Assembly: GCA_028278125.1 (NCBI GenBank)
Contig: JANQEY010000012.1
Coordinates: forward strand, 1 to 64,000
DNA: 64,000 nt
Reading direction: 5' to 3'
Source of the DNA: a bacterium
Lineage (GTDB): Bacteria > Electryoneota > Electryoneia > Electryoneales > Electryoneaceae
Shown: positions 1 to 8,787 of the stretch, piece after piece
Layout of the letters: each line of letters begins with the position of its first letter
Position numbering within the stretch: position 1 is the first letter of the stretch
Translations under genes and position numbers: made by a program
Notes under the pieces: generated by a model
Told to the model about the DNA's origin: nothing
The model's database searches: none
Seen by the model: the letters and a program-made list of their open reading frames with translations, nothing else

Positions 1-45
1 ATTGAATCAGTTCCGGAAAATTTTGCTGATTAAATAAAAAATGGA

Positions 46-84
46 GATTGCTTCGTCGCTTCGCTTCCTCGCAACGACACCAAG
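46..84. repeat. Dispersed repeat, GAGATTGCTTCGTCG type
   Basis: Short intergenic unit that starts GAGATTGCTT, continues with CGTCGCTTCGCTTCC and ends CTCGCAACGACACCAA. The same words recur at about 339-470 and 21201-21285. The A-rich lead-in before it (TTGAATCAGTTCC..GAAAATTTTGCTGATTAAATAAAA) also recurs at about 18757 and 21157. It has no coding potential and is a dispersed non-coding element of unknown function. Confidence 0.6.
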
Positions 85-88
85 GACT

Positions 89-120
89 GGGTGGCCCGAA
101 TTGACTTGCAAATCGGGTTT
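89..120. repeat. Hairpin repeat, GGGTGGCCC family, copy 1
   Basis: Shoulder GGGTGGCCC, stem CCCGAATTG pairing with CAAATCGGG (one mismatch), then GGGTTT. It belongs to a family of at least eight copies in the window with constant outer bases and varying, self-complementary stems. Confidence 0.65.
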
Positions 121-191
121 CTTCAAACTCTACCACAATGAATAAGAACAACAATCCGACTTTCAAACCAAAGCCCCAACGCGTTGTGACT

Positions 192-218
192 GGGTGGCCC
201 GACATCCTTGTCGGGTTT
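192..218. repeat. Hairpin repeat, GGGTGGCCC family, copy 2
   Basis: Shoulder GGGTGGCCC, stem CCCGACA/TGTCGGG around the loop TCCT, then GGGTTT. It sits about 70 bases after copy 1 in the same orientation, but its stem is different. Confidence 0.7.
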
Positions 219-250
219 CTCCAGAGTTGGAGAACCTTTCAATGTTAAAG

Positions 251-284
251 ACACTGGATCCCGGATCAAGTCCGGGATGACAAC
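251..284. repeat. Palindromic repeat, ATCCCGGA-TCAAG-TCCGGGAT
   Basis: An 8-bp stem (ATCCCGGA/TCCGGGAT) with loop TCAAG, preceded by ACACTGG and followed by GACAA. A diverged copy lies at 8886-8958. Elements of this wording are common intergenic repeats in many bacterial genomes; it is not a gene. Confidence 0.55.
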
Positions 285-329
285 AAAATCTTTACGTTGG
301 GCCACCTCTACGGGGATTATTCCTGTTGA

Positions 330-470
330 GTAATAAGGAGATTGCTTTGTTGGTGGGTGTAAACACCCGCCGAGCTACACTGCGTTCCGGTTCGTCGCTT
401 CCACCTTCGCTAAAGCTACGGTGACCAGGTCGCTTTACGCCACAGGCGCATAAACCTCGCAACGACACCA
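330..470. repeat. Composite dispersed repeat with variable hairpin
   Basis: It opens with GAGATTGCTTTGTT, then a hairpin (GGTGGGTG, TAAA, CACCCGCC), then CGAGCTACACTGCGTTCCGG, then the CGTCGCTTC and CTCGCAACGACACCAA words of the unit at 46-84, with an extra segment inserted. Parallel copies are at 21201-21360 and, partly, 8886-8958. In each the hairpin stem differs while the CGAGCTACACTGCG part stays constant. Confidence 0.55.
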
Positions 471-504
471 ACAACACAGCTTGGATTTTATTTATGCAAC
501 CATA

Positions 505-532
505 ATAAAAAAAGCGGGTGTGTTCACCCGCC
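505..532 (-). terminator. Rho-independent terminator after the PPIase gene
   Basis: Read on the - strand: stem GCGGGTG/CACCCGC with loop AACA followed by seven T. It lies about 40 bases beyond the stop codon of the peptidyl-prolyl isomerase gene. Confidence 0.8.
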
Positions 533-572
533 TTCACAATGGAATATCATTAACTATTATCGTTGAATCAAA

Positions 573-2390
573 TTAGAACTGCGTGTAGTAAAGGTAGCGG
601 AAATCCTCAATGTCAGCTTTTTCCCGCGCAGCGTCTATCCATGCTTCGTAAATCTCCTGCTGCCGCTGCTGCATTAATTCCGCCTTCTTTGCCTCTTTCT
701 GGGCCTCAAAATCATCCATGTTAGGCAAAGTTTTATTCTTCAATTGCAGAATAAGGTAGCCCTTTACACCCTTGATGGGTTTGGAGATTTCACCCGGCTC
801 CATTCCGAATGCTGTATAAGCAAACACGTAGTCACGTCCAACACCGGTAATAAATTCGTTAGCCTTAAACGGACGCCGTGTTTCTTTCATCTCGAGGCCT
901 TCAGCAACCGCTGCTTCCTCGAGTGAAGCTCCACCCTGGATTTTACCGTAAACATTGTCCATCTTCTCCCCGGCTACTTCATACTGCAGTTCCAGGAGAG
1001 CATCCTTTTCAAGCTTTTGCCGTACATCTTCGAAGGGTTTTGTGTGTTCCTCGACTATTTCATAAACACGCATTACAACGAATCCCTGCCTGAATCCGTA
1101 AACCGGGCTGATTTCACCTTTGGGACGGTTAAAGAGGAATTCAGTTGCCGCCTGGTTGCGTCCAAACCTGGGTATATATCCACCTTTTGTAACACGGTCG
1201 AGGGTGTCAACTTTGATCTTGTAAACTGCTGCCGCGGCTTCAAAATCACTTTCACGAGCCTCTTCCTGGAATCCTTCGATTCCGGCATAGATTGCTTCAA
1301 GTGATTCCGGGCTGCGTTCAATCTTGATCAGGATATGACGGGCTTTAACTTCCTCTTCGTCGCCGCTGCCTTTTCTATCCTCAACCTCTATCAAGTGATA
1401 ACCGAATCGTGTTTGTACCGGGCCGACAATATCACCGGGTTGCGCGTTAAAGGAGGCTTCTTCGAATTCCTTAACCATCTTGCCCCTGCCGAACCATCCG
1501 AGGTCACCGCCAGCTTCAGCATTTGACTGATCCTGGCTGTAGTCCATGGCAAGAGTGGCAAAATCTTCATTGTGTTCCACCAGCCTGCTCATCAGCTGGT
1601 TAACAAGGTCACGTGCTTCCGTAGTATCTTCCCTGGAAGGTTTATCCTCGAACAGGACAAACTGAACTTTACGGTATTCTTCTTCGAGGAACTCGTCCTG
1701 GCGTTCGTTGTACAGCTTCATCAACTTATCATCCGTCACCAGGGAACTGTCAACTTCCATGTTTTTCGCAGTCGCCAGAACAAATGATGCTTCCGCCTTT
1801 GTGTTTTCAACAATGTATTTTTCACGAACTTCAGCGTCGGAGATATGCACAGGAGCTGAGATCCGCTGCAGCATTTTCTGCTGCTCCAGTTGCTGCCTTG
1901 TACTCTGTTCGAGCATTATTACCTGGTCCATATAGATCGGATCTGCCAGGAACTGTTCATATAATTCACGGTTGAACCGTCCAAGGCTGTCGACAAAAAC
2001 CGGGCTGTTACGGACACTGGGAAGTGGATAGTTTTTTACCGCAAACGCGACTTCCTTATCACTTACCGCGACACCTGCCTTTTTGCGATATTTCATCATC
2101 AAAATATCATTAATCAGTCCGTCCCAAACTTCTCCACGGAGAACTCGTGACCTGTTGTCATCCAGCGGTTTATCGGAAGTCTGACGTTCATATTCAAAAC
2201 GGTTGTTCAGGGCTGCTTCATATTCATCACGAGTAATTTTTACACCGTCTACCTTGCCAACTATTCCCGGCTCAATTTTGCCCTTGAAACCTCCCATACC
2301 CCAATCAAACACAATCGTCGCCACAAAAGCAAAAACAAGTATAATCAGGATGGTGGCCATCCGTTTACGCAGAGCTGACATTACTGCCAT
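573..2390 (-). CDS. Periplasmic peptidyl-prolyl cis-trans isomerase, PpiD/SurA type
   Basis: A membrane-anchored periplasmic folding catalyst that isomerises prolyl bonds in exported proteins. The protein (605 aa) starts with a basic stretch and one membrane segment (MATILIILVFAFVATIVF), then a SurA_N-like helical region, a parvulin rotamase domain in the middle (motifs GGDLGWFGRGKMVKEFE and GPVQTRFGYHLIEVEDR) and what looks like a second, degenerate rotamase unit nearer the C-terminus (TEFLFNRPKGEISPVYGFRQG). The start at 2390 is chosen because GAGGA lies 7 bases upstream; a longer reading to 2441 would put charged residues before the membrane anchor. The single N-terminal anchor is like PpiD, while two PPIase-like units recall SurA. 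Such a chaperone would suit an organism exporting many large T9SS proteins. Not in an operon with its neighbours; its own terminator follows. Confidence 0.85.
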   Translation of the reverse strand: MAVMSALRKRMATILIILVFAFVATIVFDWGMGGFKGKIEPGIVGKVDGVKITRDEYEAALNNRFEYERQTSDKPLDDNRSRVLRGEVWDGLINDILMMKYRKKAGVAVSDKEVAFAVKNYPLPSVRNSPVFVDSLGRFNRELYEQFLADPIYMDQVIMLEQSTRQQLEQQKMLQRISAPVHISDAEVREKYIVENTKAEASFVLATAKNMEVDSSLVTDDKLMKLYNERQDEFLEEEYRKVQFVLFEDKPSREDTTEARDLVNQLMSRLVEHNEDFATLAMDYSQDQSNAEAGGDLGWFGRGKMVKEFEEASFNAQPGDIVGPVQTRFGYHLIEVEDRKGSGDEEEVKARHILIKIERSPESLEAIYAGIEGFQEEARESDFEAAAAVYKIKVDTLDRVTKGGYIPRFGRNQAATEFLFNRPKGEISPVYGFRQGFVVMRVYEIVEEHTKPFEDVRQKLEKDALLELQYEVAGEKMDNVYGKIQGGASLEEAAVAEGLEMKETRRPFKANEFITGVGRDYVFAYTAFGMEPGEISKPIKGVKGYLILQLKNKTLPNMDDFEAQKEAKKAELMQQRQQEIYEAWIDAAREKADIEDFRYLYYTQF

Positions 2391-2702
2391 TTGATATTCC
2401 TCAATCTTTAACCGTTTATTTTTCACCCGTAAAAGGTGCAAGCTGGAAATATAGAGGTGCTCACCATTAGGTGCAAGAGAAGATTTTGAGGCCTGAGACG
2501 CTCATCCTCTATGGATAATATGTAATACCTGACCTCCAGCAAATTTCCCGGATACTAATGGTTCTTGATTACATCATCACTTCAATCTACCTTACCAACT
2601 TGATTTTGGACATTTTTTATCATTTTTTAGTAGCTGAATAATCTAACTTAGATGATTGTTAGTCATTGGTTATAATCGCATTAAAATCTCCAGGAGCAAA
2701 AA
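2391..2702. other. Divergent intergenic region with a likely promoter
   Basis: A 312-base spacer between the divergent PPIase and transketolase genes. On the + strand TATAAT at 2671-2676 with TTAGAT 17 bases upstream (2648-2653) could be the promoter for the transketolase run. The -35 match is poor (3 of 6). No ORF or repeat was seen. Confidence 0.4.
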
Positions 2703-3581
2703 TTGGCTAAACTTGCCTGGCAGGAAAATAGACTAAAAGAGAAAGCATTGGATATCCGGCGGGATATCATCACGATGCTGGCGAACTCACAGACAGGACA
2801 TACAGGTGGTTCCCTGTCCTGCACAGATTTCGCGGCAGCTTTGTTCTTTCACGAGGTAAATCTCGATCCGTCACAACCCAAATGGCCGGATCGAGATTTC
2901 CTGCATTTCTCTATTGGTCATGTGACGCCTGTGATTTACAGTACGATGGCTGAACGGGGTTTCTTTCCTCTCTACGATCTGCTGAAGTTTCGTAAGCTGG
3001 ACGGGCAGCTCCAGGGACATCCGTCGGCACATGATACTCCCGGCCTTGAGGTTTCCGCGGGTTCTCTTGGCCAGGGATTGAGTATCGTGGTGGGCGCCGC
3101 GATGGCATCAAAAATGGATAGCCATCCCCGCAGATGCTACTGTGTTATGGGTGACGGTGAACAGCAGGAAGGCTCCATCTGGGAAGCGGTCATGAGCGCA
3201 TCCCATTTTAAACTGGATAACATCCTGGGAATTGTTGACTATAACGGCAAGCAGATTGACGGCAATACAAAAGATGTGATGAATATCGATCCACTTGATG
3301 AAAAATACCGATCATTCGGGTGGCATGTGATAACTATCGACGGGCATGATATGTCGTCAATCCTGGATGCCTTCAGGGAAGCTGAGCAGGTTAAAGGAAA
3401 ACCATCAGTGATTCTCGCTAAAACGATCATGGGTAAAGGCGTATCTTTTATGGAAGACGACTATCGCTGGCATGGCAAACATCCCAGCCTGGAACAGGCT
3501 GAAACTGCCCTGGCTGAGATGGGAACAACATATAAAGAGTGGCGACAACGGCTGGAAACGGCGGAGGTGGAAGTTGACTGA
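2703..3581 (+). CDS. Transketolase, N-terminal (TPP-binding) subunit
   Basis: First half of a split transketolase, which transfers two-carbon units between sugar phosphates in the pentose phosphate pathway. The 292-aa product covers only the thiamine-pyrophosphate domain: HTGGSLSC near residue 33, GSLGQGLS near 121, and the TPP motif beginning GDGEQQEGSIWEA near 150 and ending at NGKQIDG. It starts at TTG (2703) with AGGAG seven bases upstream. Its last eight bases overlap the start of the C-terminal subunit gene, so the two are probably translationally coupled. Split transketolases are known in archaea, clostridia, Thermotogae and several candidate phyla. This is a natural split, not a frameshift: each half has its own ribosome-binding site and complete domain. 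Confidence 0.93.
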   Translation: MAKLAWQENRLKEKALDIRRDIITMLANSQTGHTGGSLSCTDFAAALFFHEVNLDPSQPKWPDRDFLHFSIGHVTPVIYSTMAERGFFPLYDLLKFRKLDGQLQGHPSAHDTPGLEVSAGSLGQGLSIVVGAAMASKMDSHPRRCYCVMGDGEQQEGSIWEAVMSASHFKLDNILGIVDYNGKQIDGNTKDVMNIDPLDEKYRSFGWHVITIDGHDMSSILDAFREAEQVKGKPSVILAKTIMGKGVSFMEDDYRWHGKHPSLEQAETALAEMGTTYKEWRQRLETAEVEVD

Positions 3582-4545
3582 TCAACAGCAAAACTGGAAA
3601 CCGCCTCGTGAAGGTTGGGGACACGGTTTGGTTGACGCGGGCGAAAAGCATGAGGATGTTATCGTGCTTGTCAGTGATAACATCAATTCCCTGAACGTCA
3701 ATTATTTCCTCGAACGCTGGCCGGAACGCACGATCGAGGTAGGTATCCAGGAACAGAACATGGTAAATATAGCCGCCGGTCTTAGCCTGTTCGGGAAGGT
3801 GCCGTATTATGTTACTTACAGCGCTTTTGGAGTGGGGAGAGTTTTTGACCAGTTACGTGTCACCGTTGGCTACACCCCCTGTAACATTAAAATAGGTGGT
3901 GCGCACAGTGGCATCAGTGTTGGCCCTGACGGCGCTACCCACCAGATGCTGGAAGACATCGCCCTTGTTCGTTCATTACCCAATTTTACAGTCCTCGCGC
4001 CGGCAGATTATAACCAGACAAGGAAAGCTACTGAAGCTGCATATGATATTGATGGCCCCGTTTATGTCCGCTTTGGAAGAGAACCTGTCCCCACTGTAAC
4101 ATCACCTGATGATCCTTTCGTCCCTGGTGAAGCACAATTGATGGCGGAAGGCGATGACGCAACCTGTATAGCTATCGGGCATATGGTTGATGAGGCTTTA
4201 ATCGCCCACGAAAAGCTGGCGAAAGAGAACATCGGGCTCCGTGTTTTAAACATGCACACTTTAAAACCTGTAGATGAAAATGCTATTTTCGCTGCCGCGA
4301 GAGAAACAGGTGTGATTGTTACAGCTGAAGAACACCAGGTTTATGGCGGGCTTGGATCGGCGGTCGCACAGGTGGTATGCAATAAGTACCCGGTACCCAT
4401 GGATTACGTCGCGGTAATGGATCGATATGGTCAGTCCGGTCAACCCGGAGAACTGCTGGATAAATTCGGATTGAGACATACAAACATCATTGAAAAGATA
4501 AAAATTCTCCTGGATAAAAAGAGGAAAGTTTCGATAGCGACTTAG
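3574..4545 (+). CDS. Transketolase, C-terminal subunit
   Basis: Second half of the split transketolase (323 aa). It holds the pyrimidine-binding domain, with the conserved catalytic glutamate in VGIQEQNMVNIAAGL, and the C-terminal transketolase domain (VTAEEHQVYGGLGSAVAQ). Start TTG at 3574 is preferred because GGAGGTGG lies just upstream, inside the end of the first subunit gene. A longer in-frame reading from 3472 would add about 34 residues that do not resemble the family. It works as a heteromer with the upstream product in the cytoplasm. Could be mistaken for 1-deoxyxylulose-5-phosphate synthase, but the two-gene layout and length fit transketolase. Confidence 0.92.
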   Translation: MTDQQQNWKPPREGWGHGLVDAGEKHEDVIVLVSDNINSLNVNYFLERWPERTIEVGIQEQNMVNIAAGLSLFGKVPYYVTYSAFGVGRVFDQLRVTVGYTPCNIKIGGAHSGISVGPDGATHQMLEDIALVRSLPNFTVLAPADYNQTRKATEAAYDIDGPVYVRFGREPVPTVTSPDDPFVPGEAQLMAEGDDATCIAIGHMVDEALIAHEKLAKENIGLRVLNMHTLKPVDENAIFAAARETGVIVTAEEHQVYGGLGSAVAQVVCNKYPVPMDYVAVMDRYGQSGQPGELLDKFGLRHTNIIEKIKILLDKKRKVSIAT

Positions 4546-4630
4546 TCTCGCTACAAATTCCCGGCGGTAAAATTATTCCCGGAGTTGGATATAGTATTGA
4601 AGTACGATTCTGTTTCGTAAGGAGGAAAAG

Positions 4631-5719
4631 ATGGAAGGCGCTAAAACGGCACTCTATGAAAAGCATGTTGCGCTGGGGGCGAAAATGGTCCCATTCGCGG
4701 GATACAATATGCCCATCCAATATAAAAGTATTACTGCTGAGCACCAGAAAGTACGTGATTCTGTTGGTGTTTTTGACGTTTCGCATATGGGAGAGTTTAT
4801 TGTCCGTGGTGAAAAGGCCGAAGAATTTGTCAATAATATGACAGTAAACAATGTTAAAAAACTCAATGTCAGCCAGGCGCAATATTCTGCCATGTTAAAA
4901 GAACACGGCGGAATCATTGATGACCTGATCGTTTACCGTTTCAAAGAACATTTTATGATCGTGGTGAACGCCGCCAACATGGAAAAAGACTTTAACTGGA
5001 TGAAGGATAATGCACCTTCGGATATCGAACTGACAGATGAATCTGATAATATAACCCTGATGGCAGTGCAGGGACGTAACGCAAAGGCTGTAATCCAGAA
5101 ACTTACAGACGTCAACCTAGACGAGATAAAATTTTACTGGTTCGCAGAGGGTGATGTCGGTGGTGTCCCGGCAATAATCAGTCGCACCGGGTATACCGGC
5201 GAAGATGGCTTTGAACTTTACGTAAAAAATGAATACGCGGAATCTCTCTGGGACTCACTTTTTGTGGCCGGTGAAGAATTTGGTATTGAACCTGTTGGAT
5301 TAGGCGCCCGGGACACCTTGAGGCTCGAAATGAAGTTTGCCTTATATGGCAACGACATTGATGAGACGACCAATCCCATCGAATCCGGCCTGGGTTGGAT
5401 TACCAAGTCAGCCAAGGGTCCATTTATGGGACGTGAAGCAGTTCTCCAGGTAAAAGAACATGGAATTACCAGGAAGTTGATCGGTTTTGAAATTGATGGC
5501 AAAGCCATCCCGCGTCAGGGTTATGACTGTTTCCAGGGAAATGAAAAAATTGGTCATGTTACAAGTGGCTGCTGGTCACCAAGCCTGCAGAAAGGTATCG
5601 GAATGGGATACCTGGCGAAGGAATTTACACCCGTCGGAACCCGGTTCGAGATTGAAATCCGCAACAAGAGAGTAGAAGCGGTTGTTGTTGAAACACCTTT
5701 TTATAAGAGACCTTATTAA
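4631..5719 (+). CDS. gcvT: Aminomethyltransferase (glycine cleavage system T protein)
   Basis: Takes the aminomethyl group from the lipoylated H protein and passes the one-carbon unit to tetrahydrofolate, releasing ammonia. At 362 aa it has the usual GcvT length. Visible marks are the start HVALGAKMVPFAGYNMPIQY, FDVSHMGE, the folate-binding region RTGYTGEDGFELYV, the GLGARDTLRLEM segment, and the C-terminal barrel with GHVTSGCWSPSLQKGIGMGY. Start ATG at 4631 follows TAAGGAGG at a spacing of seven. It is 85 bases after the transketolase pair and 28 bases before the HD-like gene, in one likely operon. The H and P proteins are not in this window. Confidence 0.95.
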   Translation: MEGAKTALYEKHVALGAKMVPFAGYNMPIQYKSITAEHQKVRDSVGVFDVSHMGEFIVRGEKAEEFVNNMTVNNVKKLNVSQAQYSAMLKEHGGIIDDLIVYRFKEHFMIVVNAANMEKDFNWMKDNAPSDIELTDESDNITLMAVQGRNAKAVIQKLTDVNLDEIKFYWFAEGDVGGVPAIISRTGYTGEDGFELYVKNEYAESLWDSLFVAGEEFGIEPVGLGARDTLRLEMKFALYGNDIDETTNPIESGLGWITKSAKGPFMGREAVLQVKEHGITRKLIGFEIDGKAIPRQGYDCFQGNEKIGHVTSGCWSPSLQKGIGMGYLAKEFTPVGTRFEIEIRNKRVEAVVVETPFYKRPY

Positions 5720-5747
5720 ACTATTTCTATTAGTGGAGTACTAGATA

Positions 5748-6287
5748 ATGCGTGATAAAATCAGGGAACTCTGGCCGGAACTTGAATGGATTAAGGACGA
5801 AAAACTTCGCCAGGCGACTGAGGACACTTGGGTTACGGCAATGGAACAAAGCAAACTGGTTCCCGAAGACTTGAATGAAATTCCCTTTACATTACTGGTA
5901 AAAGATTGCCCCGTCACTTTTATGGAACATAAACGGGCTGTCGTGCATGTATCTTTAGAAGCAGCTAAAAAAATGCAGGAATTCTTCGGGGACAATCTTC
6001 CCGTTGACATGGACACGGTTATTTCCGGCGCGATCCTGGCGGATGTTGGCAAAGTTCTCGAATACGATAAGGTTGACGGTACATCCGTTGTCAGCGATTT
6101 TGGACGATATGTCCGTCATCCTTTCTCAGGTGTCGGTGTCGCGATGCAGTGCGGTGTCCCGGACAGGGTATGCCATATTATCGCCGCACACGCAGGGGAA
6201 GGTGACATGGTTAAAAGAACAACTGAAGCATATATAGTACATCACGCGGACTTTATGACATTTCTACCTTTTAAAAACTTAGCGTAG
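5748..6287 (+). CDS. HD-domain-like protein, one metal ligand missing
   Basis: A small cytoplasmic protein (179 aa) resembling the HD superfamily of metal-dependent phosphohydrolases. Motifs in order: H61 in MEHKRAVVHV, the HD position at LADVGK (A98-D99), H124 in RHPFSGVG, H148 in IIAAHAGE, and HHADF (165-169). In active members the third motif reads HD, so the histidine is replaced by alanine while the aspartate is kept. The remaining ligands look sound, so it may bind metal in a changed way or act as a binding protein. Start ATG at 5748 with GGAG upstream. It sits between gcvT and a PAP2 phosphatase in a run of same-strand genes. Substrate unknown. Confidence 0.7.
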   Translation: MRDKIRELWPELEWIKDEKLRQATEDTWVTAMEQSKLVPEDLNEIPFTLLVKDCPVTFMEHKRAVVHVSLEAAKKMQEFFGDNLPVDMDTVISGAILADVGKVLEYDKVDGTSVVSDFGRYVRHPFSGVGVAMQCGVPDRVCHIIAAHAGEGDMVKRTTEAYIVHHADFMTFLPFKNLA

Positions 6288-6301
6288 AGTGTAAACATAT
6301 T

Positions 6302-7321
6302 ATGCACCTTCCGTTATTTCACATCTCGGACAGGAATCTCGAACCTCCCCTTGACGAGGACCCCCTTGGTCTTGGTCAGATGGAGATGACAGATTTGATA
6401 CCCTACCTGGCTGATCCGATCCGAGCTGTGGATAGAGCGGGAATGCGTACACCCTTCCTTGATGTTGTCAGCCTGGCATTGGCGGCGCTGGGAAGTGAAG
6501 TGACATATTTCGCCCTGATGGGAGGATTGTTCAGCTCCTACGATCGTCCAACAGCATTATCAATGGCTGCGGTAATCCTGCCATCAGTGACGATAAATCA
6601 ACTTGTAAAAACACGGTTCAAGTTTAACAGGCCGCCGAGAATAGCAATGCATCCCCTGGCGTTTGTTGCCCCGGGGGATTTTACTTTCCCTTCGGGACAC
6701 GCCCAGAACTCGGTCACTCTTGGACTTTTCCTCGCGCAACGCGCAAAACGTGACTGGGTGAAGATTACCGGGCTGATGTTCGCTGCGTGTGTACCTCTTT
6801 CAAGATTATACCTGGGAGTTCATTATCCCCGTGACGTCCTGGCGGGTGCTCTATTGGGAATTGGGACATTGGCCGGATCAACGGCGCTGGAAGAGCCTTT
6901 TAAACGCTGGTGGAAGAACAGTCCTCGTGGTGCTCGTGGTTTTACCTCTGCACTCACCTGTGGTATTGCCGGGGTGTTGACCGGCACACCCCTGGCCGCG
7001 TTCCCACTGGGTCTTGGTGGCGGGTTGGCACTGGGACATGACATTTCGGGAAGTTTCCGTTATAGAGTTGACCGGCCGTTCAGCAGGAAACGCCAGATTG
7101 CCCAGGGTGTTTTGGGAACTGCGATCGTTATGGGAACAGGTTTCGCCATTCGTCCACTGTTAAAACGTGAGTCAACAATATCAGCATCACTTGCAGGAGG
7201 AGTTGTAGGGGTGGCTTTGACATTGGGAATTCCCCTCGCAACCAGCCTCGGCCGGAGAATTCACCGGTTCAGGGTAGAACGGAAAAGCAGGAAGAAGAAA
7301 ATAAGAATTCAGCGAAGATAA
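6302..7321 (+). CDS. PAP2-family membrane phosphatase
   Basis: Integral membrane phosphatase of the PAP2 superfamily, which removes phosphate from lipid-linked substrates such as phosphatidic acid, undecaprenyl pyrophosphate or phosphatidylglycerophosphate. All three family motifs are present: KTRFKFNRPPR, FPSGHAQNS, and SRLYLGVHYPRDVLAG carrying the catalytic histidine. At 339 aa it is longer than many members because a C-terminal half of further hydrophobic, glycine-rich helices (GTPLAAFPLGLGGGLALG and following) precedes a very basic tail (RKSRKKKIRIQRR). Fourteen bases separate it from the HD-like gene, so it is probably the last gene of that operon. The Shine-Dalgarno before 6302 is weak. 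A hairpin repeat follows the stop codon. Confidence 0.85.
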   Translation: MHLPLFHISDRNLEPPLDEDPLGLGQMEMTDLIPYLADPIRAVDRAGMRTPFLDVVSLALAALGSEVTYFALMGGLFSSYDRPTALSMAAVILPSVTINQLVKTRFKFNRPPRIAMHPLAFVAPGDFTFPSGHAQNSVTLGLFLAQRAKRDWVKITGLMFAACVPLSRLYLGVHYPRDVLAGALLGIGTLAGSTALEEPFKRWWKNSPRGARGFTSALTCGIAGVLTGTPLAAFPLGLGGGLALGHDISGSFRYRVDRPFSRKRQIAQGVLGTAIVMGTGFAIRPLLKRESTISASLAGGVVGVALTLGIPLATSLGRRIHRFRVERKSRKKKIRIQRR

Positions 7322-7350
7322 AGATTGATTAATGTTGCCATCCCGGAATA

Positions 7351-7381
7351 AACCCTGTCATCGGAGCTGACAGGGCCACCC
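7351..7381. repeat. Hairpin repeat, GGGTGGCCC family, copy 3
   Basis: AACCC shoulder, stem CCCTGTCA/TGACAGGG, loop TCGGAGC, then GGGCCACCC. It lies between the convergent PAP2 and amidohydrolase genes and could also end transcription, although no T run follows. Confidence 0.65.
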
Positions 7382-7416
7382 TAAAACAGAGAATTGGGTA
7401 TAGATGTAAAATATAT

Positions 7417-8787
7417 TTACAGGGTAATCTTTCCTAATAGTGCTTCTCTATTGCTCTTAAAATTTTCGAGAATTTCATTCCGATCAAACTCTACAGTACT
7501 TCCATCTTCGACTAACCGTGAACCATCAATCCAGACATCTCTTACATCATTTGAAGAAGCACCATACACAAGGTGTGCATAGATATCATCCGAATTTTCC
7601 GGGTTGCCTGCGAAGTTGCCCGGATCAATAGAAATCATATCAGGTAATTTTCCAGCTGTTAAAGAGCCGATCCTGTCCTCCTGTCCCATTGCTTTTGCTC
7701 CACCTATTGTCGCCCAGCCAAAAACTGAAGCCGGATCTACGTTTTGTGTACCAGCCTTGAAGGATGCCAGCAAAGCGGCAAGACGAATTTCCGCGAATAT
7801 ATCAAGACGATTATTTGCAGGTGCGCCGTCGGATCCGAGTGCGACATTGATACCTTTGCCGTCCATTTGAACCGTTTCGGCAATTCCACTGCCCATTTTC
7901 AGGTTGGTTGAAGGGCAATGGAGAATGCTAGCTTTTTTATCCGCAAGAACATGTTTTTCATTGTCTGTCAACCAGATGCCATGAGCCAGGGAAGATTTAC
8001 TGTCCAAAAGCCCAAGTTTATCAAAATATTCGGCGTTGTCCATGCCGGTAATATTACGGATCTCCTCGCACTCGCCACGATTTTCAGAAACGTGGGTATG
8101 CCAGATTAAATCTTTTTCCGAGGCAACCTCTTTACTGGTTTGCAGCACTTCTTCGGTGCATGATAAAACAAACCTCGGCGCGATATTTGATTGCAACCGA
8201 CCAGCCGTTTTATCGCTCCATTTATTGTGAAGCTCCACGGACTCAACAAGGGATCCTTCACCATTCCGCAGGATTGATGGAGGGATATTATCTGCGTCCC
8301 TGTCCATAAGAGCCGTTCCGATGGAAGCCCGGAAACCAAGCTCATAACATGCCTGGAAAACGGCTTCGGTATTGCGTGTGGTTTCCATGGTCAGGGCGGA
8401 AGTAGCTCCACACGACAGCATCTCGACGACCGACTGTCGTGCAGAGGCGTAAATCGTTTCATATTCATGAGCAGCTTCAAGTGGCCAGATTCGGGTTCTT
8501 AACCAGGGAAGTAGTTCGAGACGTTCCGCCAATCCCCGGAATATGGTCTGGTTAAGATGGAGATGTGCCTGGACCAAGCCGGGTAGAATCCAGCGACCTT
8601 TCAGGTCAAAAATTTCTTCACTTGAATCAATTTGTAATTCGTCTGCTCGACCCACTTCAAGAATTTCGCCAGGTTTTTCCGGTTCACGCGGAACGGATGA
8701 ACGTACCCCGGAACGGAAACGAATTGCGCCCGGTGAAAAGATGGTGCCCAATGAATCGGCAACTACTATATCTGCCTTGAGTAACAA
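7417..8787 (-). CDS. Amidohydrolase, TrzA/MtaD-like (possible MTA/SAH or related deaminase)
   Basis: Cytoplasmic metal-dependent hydrolase of the amidohydrolase superfamily (456 aa). Metal ligands are visible: HLH in VQAHLHLNQTIFRGL, H in WHTHVSENRGE, H in LAHGIWLT and D in ALGSDGAPANN. The stretch FRGLAERLELLPWLRTRIWP is very close to 5'-methylthioadenosine/S-adenosylhomocysteine deaminases and to SsnA/chlorohydrolase relatives, so deamination of a purine nucleoside or a related ring is likely. The exact substrate cannot be set from sequence. Start is TTG at 8787, with GGAGGG four or five bases upstream. It stands alone and converges with the PAP2 gene. Confidence 0.82.
   Translation of the reverse strand: MLLKADIVVADSLGTIFSPGAIRFRSGVRSSVPREPEKPGEILEVGRADELQIDSSEEIFDLKGRWILPGLVQAHLHLNQTIFRGLAERLELLPWLRTRIWPLEAAHEYETIYASARQSVVEMLSCGATSALTMETTRNTEAVFQACYELGFRASIGTALMDRDADNIPPSILRNGEGSLVESVELHNKWSDKTAGRLQSNIAPRFVLSCTEEVLQTSKEVASEKDLIWHTHVSENRGECEEIRNITGMDNAEYFDKLGLLDSKSSLAHGIWLTDNEKHVLADKKASILHCPSTNLKMGSGIAETVQMDGKGINVALGSDGAPANNRLDIFAEIRLAALLASFKAGTQNVDPASVFGWATIGGAKAMGQEDRIGSLTAGKLPDMISIDPGNFAGNPENSDDIYAHLVYGASSNDVRDVWIDGSRLVEDGSTVEFDRNEILENFKSNREALLGKITL

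Noticed and set aside
123..537. Two short - strand frames (60 and 81 codons)
   Set aside because: They lie wholly in dispersed repeats (the peptide VIPDLIRDPVS is the translated palindromic repeat).
2703..4545. Transketolase broken by a frameshift
   Set aside because: Each half has a complete domain, its own ribosome-binding site and start; split transketolases are an established form.
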